DNA from: Amycolatopsis rifamycinica
Lineage (GTDB): Bacteria > Actinomycetota > Actinomycetes > Mycobacteriales > Pseudonocardiaceae
Direction of reading: 5' to 3'
Length of the DNA stretch: 64,000 nt
Assembly (NCBI RefSeq): GCF_000695625.1
Contig: NZ_JMQI01000050.1
Location: 62,001 to 126,000, forward strand
How positions within the stretch are numbered: position 1 is the first letter of the stretch; each line of letters starts with the position of its first letter. The position numbers were made by a program, and so were the translations under genes. The notes beneath the pieces are model-generated. The model had not been told where the DNA came from, ran no database searches, and worked only from the letters and a program-made list of their open reading frames with translations. Below, piece by piece: positions 51,797 through 59,443 of this stretch.

Positions 51797-53413
51797 TCAG
51801 CGGGCGTCGAGGGTCACCGAGTGCCAGCCGGTGGCGCCGTCGGGCACCGGGTCCGCGCGGTTTTCCGTCTGCGTGTAGCCGTCCTGGTCGGTGGCCCGGA
51901 CCGACGCCTGGTGCGTCCCCTTCGGCACGTCCAGCTCGATCCACCACATCCGCCAGGTGTCCTTGCTCACCTCGGCCGAGAGCGTGGCCGGCTGCCACGG
52001 TCCCTGGTCCAGCCGGACCTCGACCTTCGCGATGCCCGTGTGCTGGGCCCACGCCGTGCCGGCCAGCCGGACCTTGCCCGCCGTGACGCCCGCGAACCCG
52101 CTCGGCGTGTCGATGCGCGATTCGGTCTTGATCGGCGCCTGTTCCGCCCAGCCGCGGCTGAGCCAGTACGCCTGCCGGGCGTCCCACCGGGTGAATTCCA
52201 GGGACTCGACCCACTTCGTCGCGGACACGTAGCCGTACAGGCCGGGGATGACGATCCGCGCCGGGAAGCCGTGCTCGACCGGCAGGGGCTCGCCGTTCAT
52301 CCCGATCGCCAGCATCGCGCCGCGGGCCCGGTCGAGGGCGACGTTCGCCGGGGTACCGCACGTCCAGCCGTCGACGCTGGTGGCGAACATCTGCTCCGCG
52401 CCCGGCCGCACGCCGGCCTCGTCGAGCAGGTCGGCGAGGTCGACGCCGATCCAGGCCGCGTTCGAGATCAGCGGGCCGCCGACCTCGTTGGACACGCACG
52501 TCAACGTCACCCGGCGCTCGACCAGCGGCCGGTCGCGGATGTCGGCGTAGGAGAACGTCACCTCGCGGTCGACCATGCCGTGGATCTTCAGGCTCCAGTC
52601 CTCGGCGCGGATCTGCGGCACGACCAGGGCGGTGTCGATGCGGTAGAAGTCCGCGTTCGGCGTGAGGAACGGCGGTGACCCGAGCTTCGCGAAGTCGGCG
52701 TCCGCGGGCAGCGGCGGCTCGGTGCGCGCGGGGACGAGCGGCCCGACGGCGGCCCGGGAGTCCTCGGCGTTCGTGCTGGTCCCGGCGACCTGGCCGACGA
52801 CGGCCGCGATCCCCGACCCCGCGGCCACCCCCACCCCGGCCCGCAGAAACTCCCGCCGCGACGCCCCCTGAGCGCCACTTTCACGTGAAAGTGCCGCCCC
52901 CTGGTGGGCACTTTCACGTGAAAGTGCCGCCCCCTGGTGGGCACTTTCACGTGAAAGTGCCGTCCGGTGGAGGTAGGTGAACACCGCCAGGCCGGCGACC
53001 AGGGCGGCGACCGGCGCCAGCAGCGAAACCTGGCCCAGGTCGCTGCGCGCGTACACCGCCGCGACGCCGGCGGCACCGAGGACGAAGACGAGCACCTGCC
53101 CGGCCCGCGGCGTCCGGCGGGAGAACTGCCCGGCCAGCAGCGCCAGCAGGACCAGCACCACGGCGAGCCCGGCCTTCAGCACCGGCTTGTCCCAGGTGCC
53201 CAGCGTCCGCTCGGCCCACTTCACGACGGCGGTCGGGCTGTGGTCGACGACGTAGTTCGCCACGGCGATGAACGGCGACGCCGTGTACCCGACGAAGCCC
53301 GCGACGAGGTGCCCGACGCCGAGGGCGGCGGCCAGCGCGAGGAGGCCGATCAGCGTCGCGACCGGCAGGGACAGGCGACGGGCCTCGGGCGGGGCTTCCT
53401 GCAGAGTGCTCAC
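51797..53413 (-). CDS. Membrane-anchored molybdopterin oxidoreductase with repeat insertion
   Basis: The 538-residue protein has four helices (about residues 16-40, 82-98, 103-121, 126-146), then a linker, a SRREFLRAGVG twin-arginine-like segment near residue 186, and a sulfite-oxidase-type molybdopterin domain (about 235-420) with TLTCVSNEVGGPLISNA (the Mo-ligand cysteine) and a C-terminal dimerisation domain. It probably catalyses an extracytoplasmic oxidation or reduction of unknown substrate. Residues about 152-184 are three tandem copies of LSRESAHQGAA encoded by family A repeats, inserted in frame in the linker. The start is GTG. Confidence 0.92.
   Translation of the reverse strand: MSTLQEAPPEARRLSLPVATLIGLLALAAALGVGHLVAGFVGYTASPFIAVANYVVDHSPTAVVKWAERTLGTWDKPVLKAGLAVVLVLLALLAGQFSRRTPRAGQVLVFVLGAAGVAAVYARSDLGQVSLLAPVAALVAGLAVFTYLHRTALSRESAHQGAALSRESAHQGAALSRESGAQGASRREFLRAGVGVAAGSGIAAVVGQVAGTSTNAEDSRAAVGPLVPARTEPPLPADADFAKLGSPPFLTPNADFYRIDTALVVPQIRAEDWSLKIHGMVDREVTFSYADIRDRPLVERRVTLTCVSNEVGGPLISNAAWIGVDLADLLDEAGVRPGAEQMFATSVDGWTCGTPANVALDRARGAMLAIGMNGEPLPVEHGFPARIVIPGLYGYVSATKWVESLEFTRWDARQAYWLSRGWAEQAPIKTESRIDTPSGFAGVTAGKVRLAGTAWAQHTGIAKVEVRLDQGPWQPATLSAEVSKDTWRMWWIELDVPKGTHQASVRATDQDGYTQTENRADPVPDGATGWHSVTLDAR
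52876..52959. repeat. Family A triple tandem array inside a coding sequence
   Basis: Exact 18-bp palindromic cores lie at 52876-52893, 52909-52926 and 52942-52959, with an exact 33-bp period. Each linker contains CCGCCCCCTGGTGGG. Because 33 is a multiple of three the reading frame of the oxidoreductase is kept and each unit adds 11 residues. The core is AT-rich against the surrounding codon use, which supports insertion. Confidence 0.92.
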
Positions 53414-53470
53414 GCCTCCATCTTCGGAGCGCGAGCCGCCCGCGGCTGCCCGATGTGGCTTACGGACGTG

Positions 53471-53710
53471 TTACGGCCGCAGCGCTCGCCGCAGCCGGTC
53501 CTCTTCGACGCGCCAGTACCCGTGCTCGGCGCCGTCGACCAGGATCACCGGGACGCGGTCGCCGTACTCGGCACGCCACTCCGGGTCGGTGTCGACGTCC
53601 TCGGCCTTCCAAGCGACGCCGAGCTCCCCGCAGATCCGGGCGACGTCGGCCTCCGCGACCTCGCAGAGGTGGCAGCCGTCCCGGCCCATCACCGTCACTT
53701 CGTGCGCCAT
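53471..53710 (-). CDS. Glutaredoxin-like protein
   Basis: The 79-residue protein begins MAHEVTVMGRDGCHLCEVAEAD with a CHLC redox motif at residues 13-16 and a VPVILVDG segment near residue 53, the DUF836/glutaredoxin pattern. It would exchange disulfides in the cytoplasm. In mycobacteria a similar gene lies just before hemA, so its place here is conserved apart from the inserted oxidoreductase. Confidence 0.88.
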   Translation of the reverse strand: MAHEVTVMGRDGCHLCEVAEADVARICGELGVAWKAEDVDTDPEWRAEYGDRVPVILVDGAEHGYWRVEEDRLRRALRP

Positions 53711-53720
53711 GCCGTCCTTC

Positions 53721-55232
53721 CTACCGCAGCCGCAGGCGGCGCAGCTTCCCGGTGGCCGAATGCGGCAGCGACTCGGCGAATTCCACCGCGTGCGGCACCT
53801 TGTACCCGGCCAGGTGGGCCGCACAGTGGTCGACGACCTGCTGCTCGGACAGCGAAGCCCCGGCCGCGGGCACGACGAACGCCTTGACCGCCTCGCCGCT
53901 GCGCTCGTCGACCACCCCGACGACCGCCGCCTCGGCCACCTCCGGCAGCTCGTCGATCACGGCCTCCACCTCGCGCGGGAAGACGTTGAAGCCGTTGACG
54001 ATGATCAGGTCGTTGGCCCGGTCGACCAGGTGCAGGTCGCCGTCGGTGTCGAGGTAGCCGACGTCGCCGGTGCGGAACCAGCCCTCGTCGTCCGGCCCGT
54101 GGTCACCGTCGGGCCAGTAGCCGGAGAAGAGGTTGGCGCCGCGGATCGACACCAGCCCGGTCTCGCCCTCGGCCTCGAAGACGTCGTCGACGTCGTCCGG
54201 GTCGAGCGGCACGGCCTGGTCGCTGCCGTCGCTGTCGACCAGCCGCAGCTCGATCCCGGGCAGTGGCCGCCCGACCGAGCCCGGCTTCGGGTAGCCGGTG
54301 ACCAGCGTCGAGGTCACCACCGGCGCGCATTCGGTGAGGCCGTAGCCCTCGAACACGTCGAGGCCGGTGGCCTCGCGGATCGCGGTCAGCACCTTCGGGT
54401 GCAGCGGCGCCGCACCCGAGGTCATCCGGCGCACGGTGGCCAGGCCGCGGCGGAGCTCGTCGGCGCCGAACGCGGCGAACTCGCCGTACATCGTCGGGAC
54501 GCCGGTGATCGACGTGACGCGGTGTTCGGCGCAGTCGTCCAGCGTCCGCTGCGCTTCGAAGCGCTCCGACAGGACCGCGGTCGCGCCGACCGCGGTGGCC
54601 TGCAGGAGGCCGGGGCCGAGGCCGTAGACGTGGAACAGCGGGATGGTGATCAGCACGCGGTCGTCGTGCTCGAGGACGCCCTCGACCGCGCTGATCTGCT
54701 CGAGGTTCGCCAGCAGCGCGCGGTGCGACAGCATCACCCCGCGCGGCGGCCCGGTGGTGCCGGACGTGTACGAAACGACCGCGATGTCCTCCCCGGCCCG
54801 GCCGGCGTCGGGGACCTCGCCTCCTCCATCCGGGTCACCCACGGGCGTGAGACCGCTCACGCCGTCCGGGAGCTCTTCCGCCTCGTCGCGCTGGACGACG
54901 ACCTTCGCGCCGCTGTGCTCCAGCAGCTTCTCGAGTTCGGGCCGGGGCACCTGCGGCGACAGCGGCACGACGACGGCTCCCGCCCGGAGCGCCCCGAAGA
55001 AGGCGACCACGAAGTCCACCGACGTCGGCAGCCGCAGCCCGACCCGGTCGCCCGGCCCGACGCCGGCGTCCGCCAGCCGGCGGGCCTGGGCCTGGGCGGC
55101 CGCGTCGACCTGGCGGTAGGTCAGGCCGCGTCCGGTGCCGGTTTCGACCACGGCCGGGTGCTCCGGCCACGTCGCCGCGGCCCGTGTGAGCAGCCCGCCG
55201 ACCCCCGGCTGCGTCCCTCCTGGAGCACTCAC
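53721..55232 (-). CDS. AMP-binding acyl-CoA ligase family protein
   Basis: This 503-residue ANL-superfamily enzyme activates a carboxylic acid as an adenylate and then a CoA ester. It has the P-loop VSYTSGTTGPPRGVMLSHRAL near residue 153, EGYGLTECAPVVTS near residue 290, GWFRTGDVGYLDTDGDLHLVDR near residue 382 in parts, and the catalytic lysine in HSATGKLRRLRLR at the end. The substrate is unknown, most likely a fatty or aryl acid. The GTG start has AGGAGAGG upstream. Confidence 0.92.
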   Translation of the reverse strand: MSAPGGTQPGVGGLLTRAAATWPEHPAVVETGTGRGLTYRQVDAAAQAQARRLADAGVGPGDRVGLRLPTSVDFVVAFFGALRAGAVVVPLSPQVPRPELEKLLEHSGAKVVVQRDEAEELPDGVSGLTPVGDPDGGGEVPDAGRAGEDIAVVSYTSGTTGPPRGVMLSHRALLANLEQISAVEGVLEHDDRVLITIPLFHVYGLGPGLLQATAVGATAVLSERFEAQRTLDDCAEHRVTSITGVPTMYGEFAAFGADELRRGLATVRRMTSGAAPLHPKVLTAIREATGLDVFEGYGLTECAPVVTSTLVTGYPKPGSVGRPLPGIELRLVDSDGSDQAVPLDPDDVDDVFEAEGETGLVSIRGANLFSGYWPDGDHGPDDEGWFRTGDVGYLDTDGDLHLVDRANDLIIVNGFNVFPREVEAVIDELPEVAEAAVVGVVDERSGEAVKAFVVPAAGASLSEQQVVDHCAAHLAGYKVPHAVEFAESLPHSATGKLRRLRLR

Positions 55233-55427
55233 CCGCGACCCACCTCTCCTCGCCCGGCGCCAACCGTTGCAAGTCTGTCATCTGAAGCGACGTCATGGGT
55301 GCTGACCGCGAGCGTTCCGTCTGCGCAACCCCGGAACCACTACCTACTTCGCGGTAACAACACGTATGCTGCACTGCGTCGCGCCGGTGGTGTTGATCAC
55401 CGCCGCGGCCGGAGAGAGGGAGTCGCC

Positions 55428-55550
55428 GTGAGGAACTTGCCTGCCCACGAGGTCGTGGGGCACGCGAGCCTGCCGGCCCCTGCTCGTCCGGGTTCCGGGG
55501 GTACCGAGGCCCGCTGGGTCGAAGCCACCGCCGGAGGTGCCGCCCGATGA
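55428..55550 (+). CDS. 40-residue leader ORF coupled to bldN
   Basis: A GTG at 55428 preceded by GGAGAGAGGGAG starts a 40-residue frame, beginning MRNLPAHEVVGHASLPAPAR and ending GGAAR, whose TGA overlaps the sigma-factor ATG as ATGA. The sigma gene itself has only a weaker ribosome site (CCGGAGGTG inside this frame), so translation may depend on the leader. The peptide has no recognisable domain. It is either a regulatory uORF or an N-terminal remnant. Confidence 0.55.
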   Translation: MRNLPAHEVVGHASLPAPARPGSGGTEARWVEATAGGAAR

Positions 55551-56239
55551 CCGTCCCGACCGCCGTCAGCCGCAGGCCCGTCTTCATGTTCGCCGAGCGC
55601 GTCTTCGGACGGTCGGCGGCCGTGCCGCTGAGCAGGCAGGCCGCCGACGACGAACGCGCCGAGGCGGCGAAGGCCGAGGCCTGGGAGCTGGTGCGGGCCG
55701 CGCAGGACGGCGACTCGTCCGCCTTCGGCCGGCTCTACGACCGCTACGTCGACGTCGTCTACCGGTACGTGCTGTTCCGGCTCGGCGACCGCGACCTCGC
55801 CGAGGACGTCACCAGCGAGACGTTCCTGCGCGCGCTGCGCCGCATCACGTCGGTGAGCTACCAGGGACGTGACGTCGGGGCCTGGTTCGTCACCATCGCC
55901 CGCAACCTCGTGCTCGACCACGTCAAGTCGAGCCGGTTCAAGCTCGAAGTGGTCACCGACGAGGTGACCGAGCCCGGTTCGGCGCCGTTCGGCGTCGGCG
56001 CGAGCGCCCCGGCGGGCCCCGAGCAGGAGGCGATCAGCCGCGCCACCCGGGCCGAGCTGCTGCGCTGCGTCGCGGAACTGGGCGATGACCAGCGGGAATG
56101 CATTGTCCTGCGGTTCCTGCAGGGTCTGTCGGTGGCCGAGACGGCCGAGATCATGAACCGCAACGAGGGCGCGATCAAGGCGCTGCAGCACCGCGCGGTA
56201 CGCCGATTGGCACAACTTCTGCCCACCGGATTGCGCTGA
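55547..56239 (+). CDS. bldN: BldN-type ECF RNA polymerase sigma factor
   Basis: The 230-residue protein has a 45-residue N-terminal extension, region 2 (FGRLYDRYVDVVYRYVLFRLG near residue 63, in parts, and VTSETFLRALRRI) and region 4 (DQRECIVLRFLQGLSVAET and NRNEGAIKALQHRAVRRLAQ). SYQGRDVGAWFVTIARNLV and HVKSSRFKLEV closely follow Streptomyces BldN, which drives chaplin/rodlin and spore-stage genes. The next gene is a matching anti-sigma factor. The extension is shorter than the BldN pro-sequence that is cleaved in Streptomyces. Confidence 0.88.
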   Translation: MTVPTAVSRRPVFMFAERVFGRSAAVPLSRQAADDERAEAAKAEAWELVRAAQDGDSSAFGRLYDRYVDVVYRYVLFRLGDRDLAEDVTSETFLRALRRITSVSYQGRDVGAWFVTIARNLVLDHVKSSRFKLEVVTDEVTEPGSAPFGVGASAPAGPEQEAISRATRAELLRCVAELGDDQRECIVLRFLQGLSVAETAEIMNRNEGAIKALQHRAVRRLAQLLPTGLR

Positions 56240-56352
56240 ACCCGCGAACTTTCGCGTTCGTCGACCGAAACCGGTAACCCCGGCGGCTTCTGGATCGTTA
56301 CCCACGCAGACCGGTGTCGGACCGGCCGAAGCCCGGGATGGAGACTAGCGCC

Positions 56353-57426
56353 GTGAGGTTTGCGCGTGAGCGAGCCGAGAGCGAGCGGTTCGCGCGTGCC
56401 CTGGAACCGTCGCCGGTACGCCGGGACGGCGAGTTCGCCGAAGAGCTCGCGCTCGTCGGCGCCCTGCGCGACCTCGGTGCGGCCGGTGCCCCGGACCTGG
56501 AGACGCGGCAGCGGATCCGCGCGGAGATCGCGGGCCGCCTGGAGACGGCGGCGGCCACCACTCCCCGTCGGAGGTGGCGGCCGCGGACCGCCGACCTGGT
56601 GGCCGCCGCGCTCTTCCTCGTCCTGATGCTGTCCGGGCTGACCCTGGTGCTCTCGCGAAGCGCGTTGCCCGGTGATCCGCTGTACAGCGTCAAACGCGCC
56701 GGCGAGTCGACCGCGCTGGGCCTGACGTTCGGCGAACAGGAGAAGGCGCGCAAGCACCTCGAGTTCGCCACCAACCGGATCACCGAGCTCGGCGAGCTGG
56801 CCGCCGAAGGCGCGGGCGAAGCCGACTACCGGACCGCGTACGACGACTTCGCCGCCGATCTGCGGGCCGGCGTCGCCCAGCTGGCCGCCGTGGCGACCAG
56901 CGACGGCAGCGGCACGCAGGCGCTCTCCGACGTCCGGCTGTGGGCCCGCAACCAGGCGGCGAGGCTGGCCGCGCTCCCGCCCCCGGCGGCCGCGGCGCCG
57001 GTGTTCGGCGGCGTCCGCGACCTGCTGGGCAAGGTGCAGGAGCGCACGAGCGGCCTGGTGGCGCGGATGAACTGCTACCAGATCACCACCGGCTCGGCCG
57101 ACGACCTGGGCCCGCTGCCGGCGACCGGCGAGTGCACGCAGCGGCCCGCCCCGGCGGCCGGCGGCCGTCCGACGTCGGCGTCGTCGGACGCGCCCCCGCC
57201 GGCGGACAGCACGTCGCCGTCGCCGACGGGCACGCAGCTGCCGCCGTCGGACGCCGCGGCGACCCCGGGCATCCCGGCACCGAGCGGCGGGGTGACGCCG
57301 CCGCCGGTGTTCGGCCAGCCGTCGACGACGTCCCGGCCGCCGTCGACGCCCACCACGACGTCCCCGCCCCCGCTGGTGTCGATCCCGCCGCTGCTGCCGG
57401 GACTTCCGCCGATCGTGATCGGCTGA
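56353..57426 (+). CDS. rsbN: RsbN-like membrane anti-sigma factor (DUF5667)
   Basis: The 357-residue protein has an N-terminal cytoplasmic sigma-binding part (residues 1-72), one helix (DLVAAALFLVLMLSGLTLVL near residue 80), a DUF5667 extracytoplasmic domain (ALPGDPLYSVKRAGEST near residue 103 to about 230), and a Pro/Ser/Thr-rich tail of 100 residues. RsbN holds BldN inactive at the membrane in Streptomyces. I chose GTG 56353 because GGAG lies 10 bases upstream; an ATG at 56338 is possible. Confidence 0.85.
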   Translation: MRFARERAESERFARALEPSPVRRDGEFAEELALVGALRDLGAAGAPDLETRQRIRAEIAGRLETAAATTPRRRWRPRTADLVAAALFLVLMLSGLTLVLSRSALPGDPLYSVKRAGESTALGLTFGEQEKARKHLEFATNRITELGELAAEGAGEADYRTAYDDFAADLRAGVAQLAAVATSDGSGTQALSDVRLWARNQAARLAALPPPAAAAPVFGGVRDLLGKVQERTSGLVARMNCYQITTGSADDLGPLPATGECTQRPAPAAGGRPTSASSDAPPPADSTSPSPTGTQLPPSDAAATPGIPAPSGGVTPPPVFGQPSTTSRPPSTPTTTSPPPLVSIPPLLPGLPPIVIG

Positions 57427-57524
57427 GGTCCGCCCCACACCTGCGACGGCGCGGTGGGCGGCTCGCTACGCTGTGCGAAGGACCGGGACGTGGCCAGACG
57501 TGGGCAAACGTGGAGGCGGTGGGC

Positions 57525-58427
57525 GTGTCAGCTTGGCGTGGCAGGGACAAGAGCCAGGAGCTCGAACGGCTCGCCGCGCTCGCGGGCGAGGCGTCGGCCG
57601 AGGCCGCCCACGCCCGGGTGGTCTCCGAGGCCGCCGAGCCCCCCGCCCCGCCCGCGCCGCCGGACCTGACCGCGGCCGCGTTCTTCGACGTCGACAACAC
57701 GATGATGATGGGCGCGTCGATCTTCTACTTCGCCCGCGGGCTGGCGGCGCGCAAGTTCTTCACGTCGTCGGACCTGGCCGGGTTCGTCTGGGGCCAGATC
57801 AAGTTCCGCCTCGGCGGCCGGGAGAACAAAGAGGACATCAAGACCCACCGCGAGCGCGCACTGTCCTTTGTGGCCGGCCGCACGGTGGCGGAGCTGACCT
57901 CGATCAGCGAAGAGATCTACGACGAGCTGATGGCGGACAAGATCTGGTCCGGCACGCGGGCCCTGGCCCAGATGCACCTGGACGCGGGCCAGCGCGTCTG
58001 GCTGGTGACGGCCACCCCGATCGAGCTGGCGGCGATCATCTCCCGCCGCCTGGGTCTCACCGGCGCACTCGGCACGGTGGCGGAGACCCGCGACGGTGTG
58101 TACACGGGCCGTCTGGTCGGCGACCTGCTGCACGGCCGCGCGAAGGCGCACGCGGTGCGGGCGCTGGCGTCCCGTGAGGGCCTGAACCTCAAGCGCTGCA
58201 CGGCGTACTCGGACTCGGCGAACGACATCCCGATGCTGTCGGTGGTGGGCACGGCGGTGGCGGTGAACCCCGACGGCGGGCTGCGCGACGTGGCCCGGGC
58301 GCGCGGCTGGGAAATCCGCGACTTCCGGACCGGCCGCAAGGCGGCGAAGATCGGCGTGCCGTCGGTGCTGGGCGCGGGTGCGCTGGCCGGCGCGGTCGCG
58401 GCCGGGATGGCCTACCGCCGCCGGTAG
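57525..58427 (+). CDS. HAD-IB family phosphatase (SerB1-like)
   Basis: This 300-residue hydrolase has HAD motif I AAFFDVDNTMMMGAS near residue 50, motif II in VWLVTATPIELAAII near residue 162, and motif III/IV in YSDSANDIPMLSVVG near residue 228, and ends in a predicted C-terminal helix with a basic tail. The group contains phosphoserine phosphatase-like enzymes and lipid phosphatases; the membrane tail favours a lipid substrate. The GTG at 57525 has GGAGG eight bases upstream. Confidence 0.88.
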   Translation: MSAWRGRDKSQELERLAALAGEASAEAAHARVVSEAAEPPAPPAPPDLTAAAFFDVDNTMMMGASIFYFARGLAARKFFTSSDLAGFVWGQIKFRLGGRENKEDIKTHRERALSFVAGRTVAELTSISEEIYDELMADKIWSGTRALAQMHLDAGQRVWLVTATPIELAAIISRRLGLTGALGTVAETRDGVYTGRLVGDLLHGRAKAHAVRALASREGLNLKRCTAYSDSANDIPMLSVVGTAVAVNPDGGLRDVARARGWEIRDFRTGRKAAKIGVPSVLGAGALAGAVAAGMAYRRR

Positions 58428-58487
58428 CGCCTGCGCTACCCCCTTTTCGGGTGCGCGCGGGAATGACCCGCCCGCCGCCGGCTGGTG

Positions 58488-58509
58488 TGCTTTTCCCATG
58501 GGAAAAGCA
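58488..58509. promoter_or_regulatory. 22-bp perfect palindrome before the CPBP gene
   Basis: Two 11-base arms (TGCTTTTCCCA and its complement) meet with no spacer at 58498/58499, 22 bp before the preferred GTG. The arms are AT-rich relative to the surroundings. The shape suits a dimeric repressor operator. It could instead form an mRNA hairpin around the alternative ATG at 58498. Confidence 0.55.
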
Positions 58510-58530
58510 ACTCCGGCGAAGGGCAGTGCG

Positions 58531-59439
58531 GTGGCGACCCGAGTGGACATCGAAAAGCGGGCCGGTGACGGGGGCAGGCTGCGGGACAGCATCCGCAGAC
58601 ACCCGCTCACCTGGTTCTTCGGCCTGGCCAACCTGCTGAGCTGGGTCGCGTGGACGCCCTACATCCTGTCGGAGAACGGGCTGGGCGTCCTGCACTTCCG
58701 CTTCCCGGAACTGCTCGGCACCGCCCAGCTCGCCGGCGTCCTGCCGGGCGCCTACCTCGGCCCGATCGGCGCCGCGTTCCTCGTCACCGCGATCGCCGAC
58801 GGGCGGACCGGGCTCCGCCGCTGGACCGGGCGGCTGTTCAAGTGGCGCGTCCACTGGCTGTGGTACGTCGGCGTCGTGGTGAGCGTGCCGGCGCTGCTCA
58901 CGATCGCCACGGTCGCGCTGTCGGAGCAGAACCCCCTGGTGCCGGCCGCGGCGACGCTGGTGGCCTACGTGCCGGGCCTGCTGCTGCAGATGGTCACGAC
59001 CGGGCTCGCGGAGGAACCCGGCTGGCGGGACTTCGCCCTGCCTCGCCTCCAGCAGCGCTACGGCCCGCTCGGCGGCACGCTCATCCTCGGCCCGCTCTGG
59101 GGCGTGTGGCACCTGCCGCTGTTCTTCAGCGAGTGGGGTGGCTGGCCGGACGTCACCTGGTGGACGCCGATCGAGTTCATCGCCACCTGCGTCACCTTCA
59201 GCATCATCATGACCTGGGTGTTCAACCGCACCGGCCAGAGCCTGCCGCTGGCCATGCTGCTGCACACCAGCGTCAACAACTTCTTCTCCATCGCCTGGTC
59301 GGAGATGTTCCCGTCGCTGACGGCCCGGGACACGACCCACGCGTTCCTGCTCGCCTCGGCCGTGGTGGCGCTCGTCCTGCTCGTCGCGACCCGGGGACGG
59401 CTGGGCTACCGGCAGAAAGCCCGCGGGCTCGAGGCCTGA
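58531..59439 (+). CDS. CPBP family intramembrane metalloprotease
   Basis: The 302-residue protein has about eight helices and the CPBP motifs: EEPGWRDFALPRLQQRYG near residue 162, GPLWGVWHLPLFF near residue 188, and a histidine in MLLHTSVNNFF near residue 243. Such proteins cleave or process membrane peptides, in some cases bacteriocin precursors. The GTG at 58531 has GAAGGG seven bases upstream; an ATG at 58498 lies on the centre of the palindrome and has no ribosome site. Confidence 0.88.
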   Translation: MATRVDIEKRAGDGGRLRDSIRRHPLTWFFGLANLLSWVAWTPYILSENGLGVLHFRFPELLGTAQLAGVLPGAYLGPIGAAFLVTAIADGRTGLRRWTGRLFKWRVHWLWYVGVVVSVPALLTIATVALSEQNPLVPAAATLVAYVPGLLLQMVTTGLAEEPGWRDFALPRLQQRYGPLGGTLILGPLWGVWHLPLFFSEWGGWPDVTWWTPIEFIATCVTFSIIMTWVFNRTGQSLPLAMLLHTSVNNFFSIAWSEMFPSLTARDTTHAFLLASAVVALVLLVATRGRLGYRQKARGLEA

Positions 59440-59443
59440 GCGC

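Noticed and set aside
53268..55550. A 760-codon plus-strand frame across the glutaredoxin and ligase genes
   Set aside because: It is a shadow of the opposite-strand genes; only its last 40 codons, with a separate ribosome site, look translated and are listed as the bldN leader.
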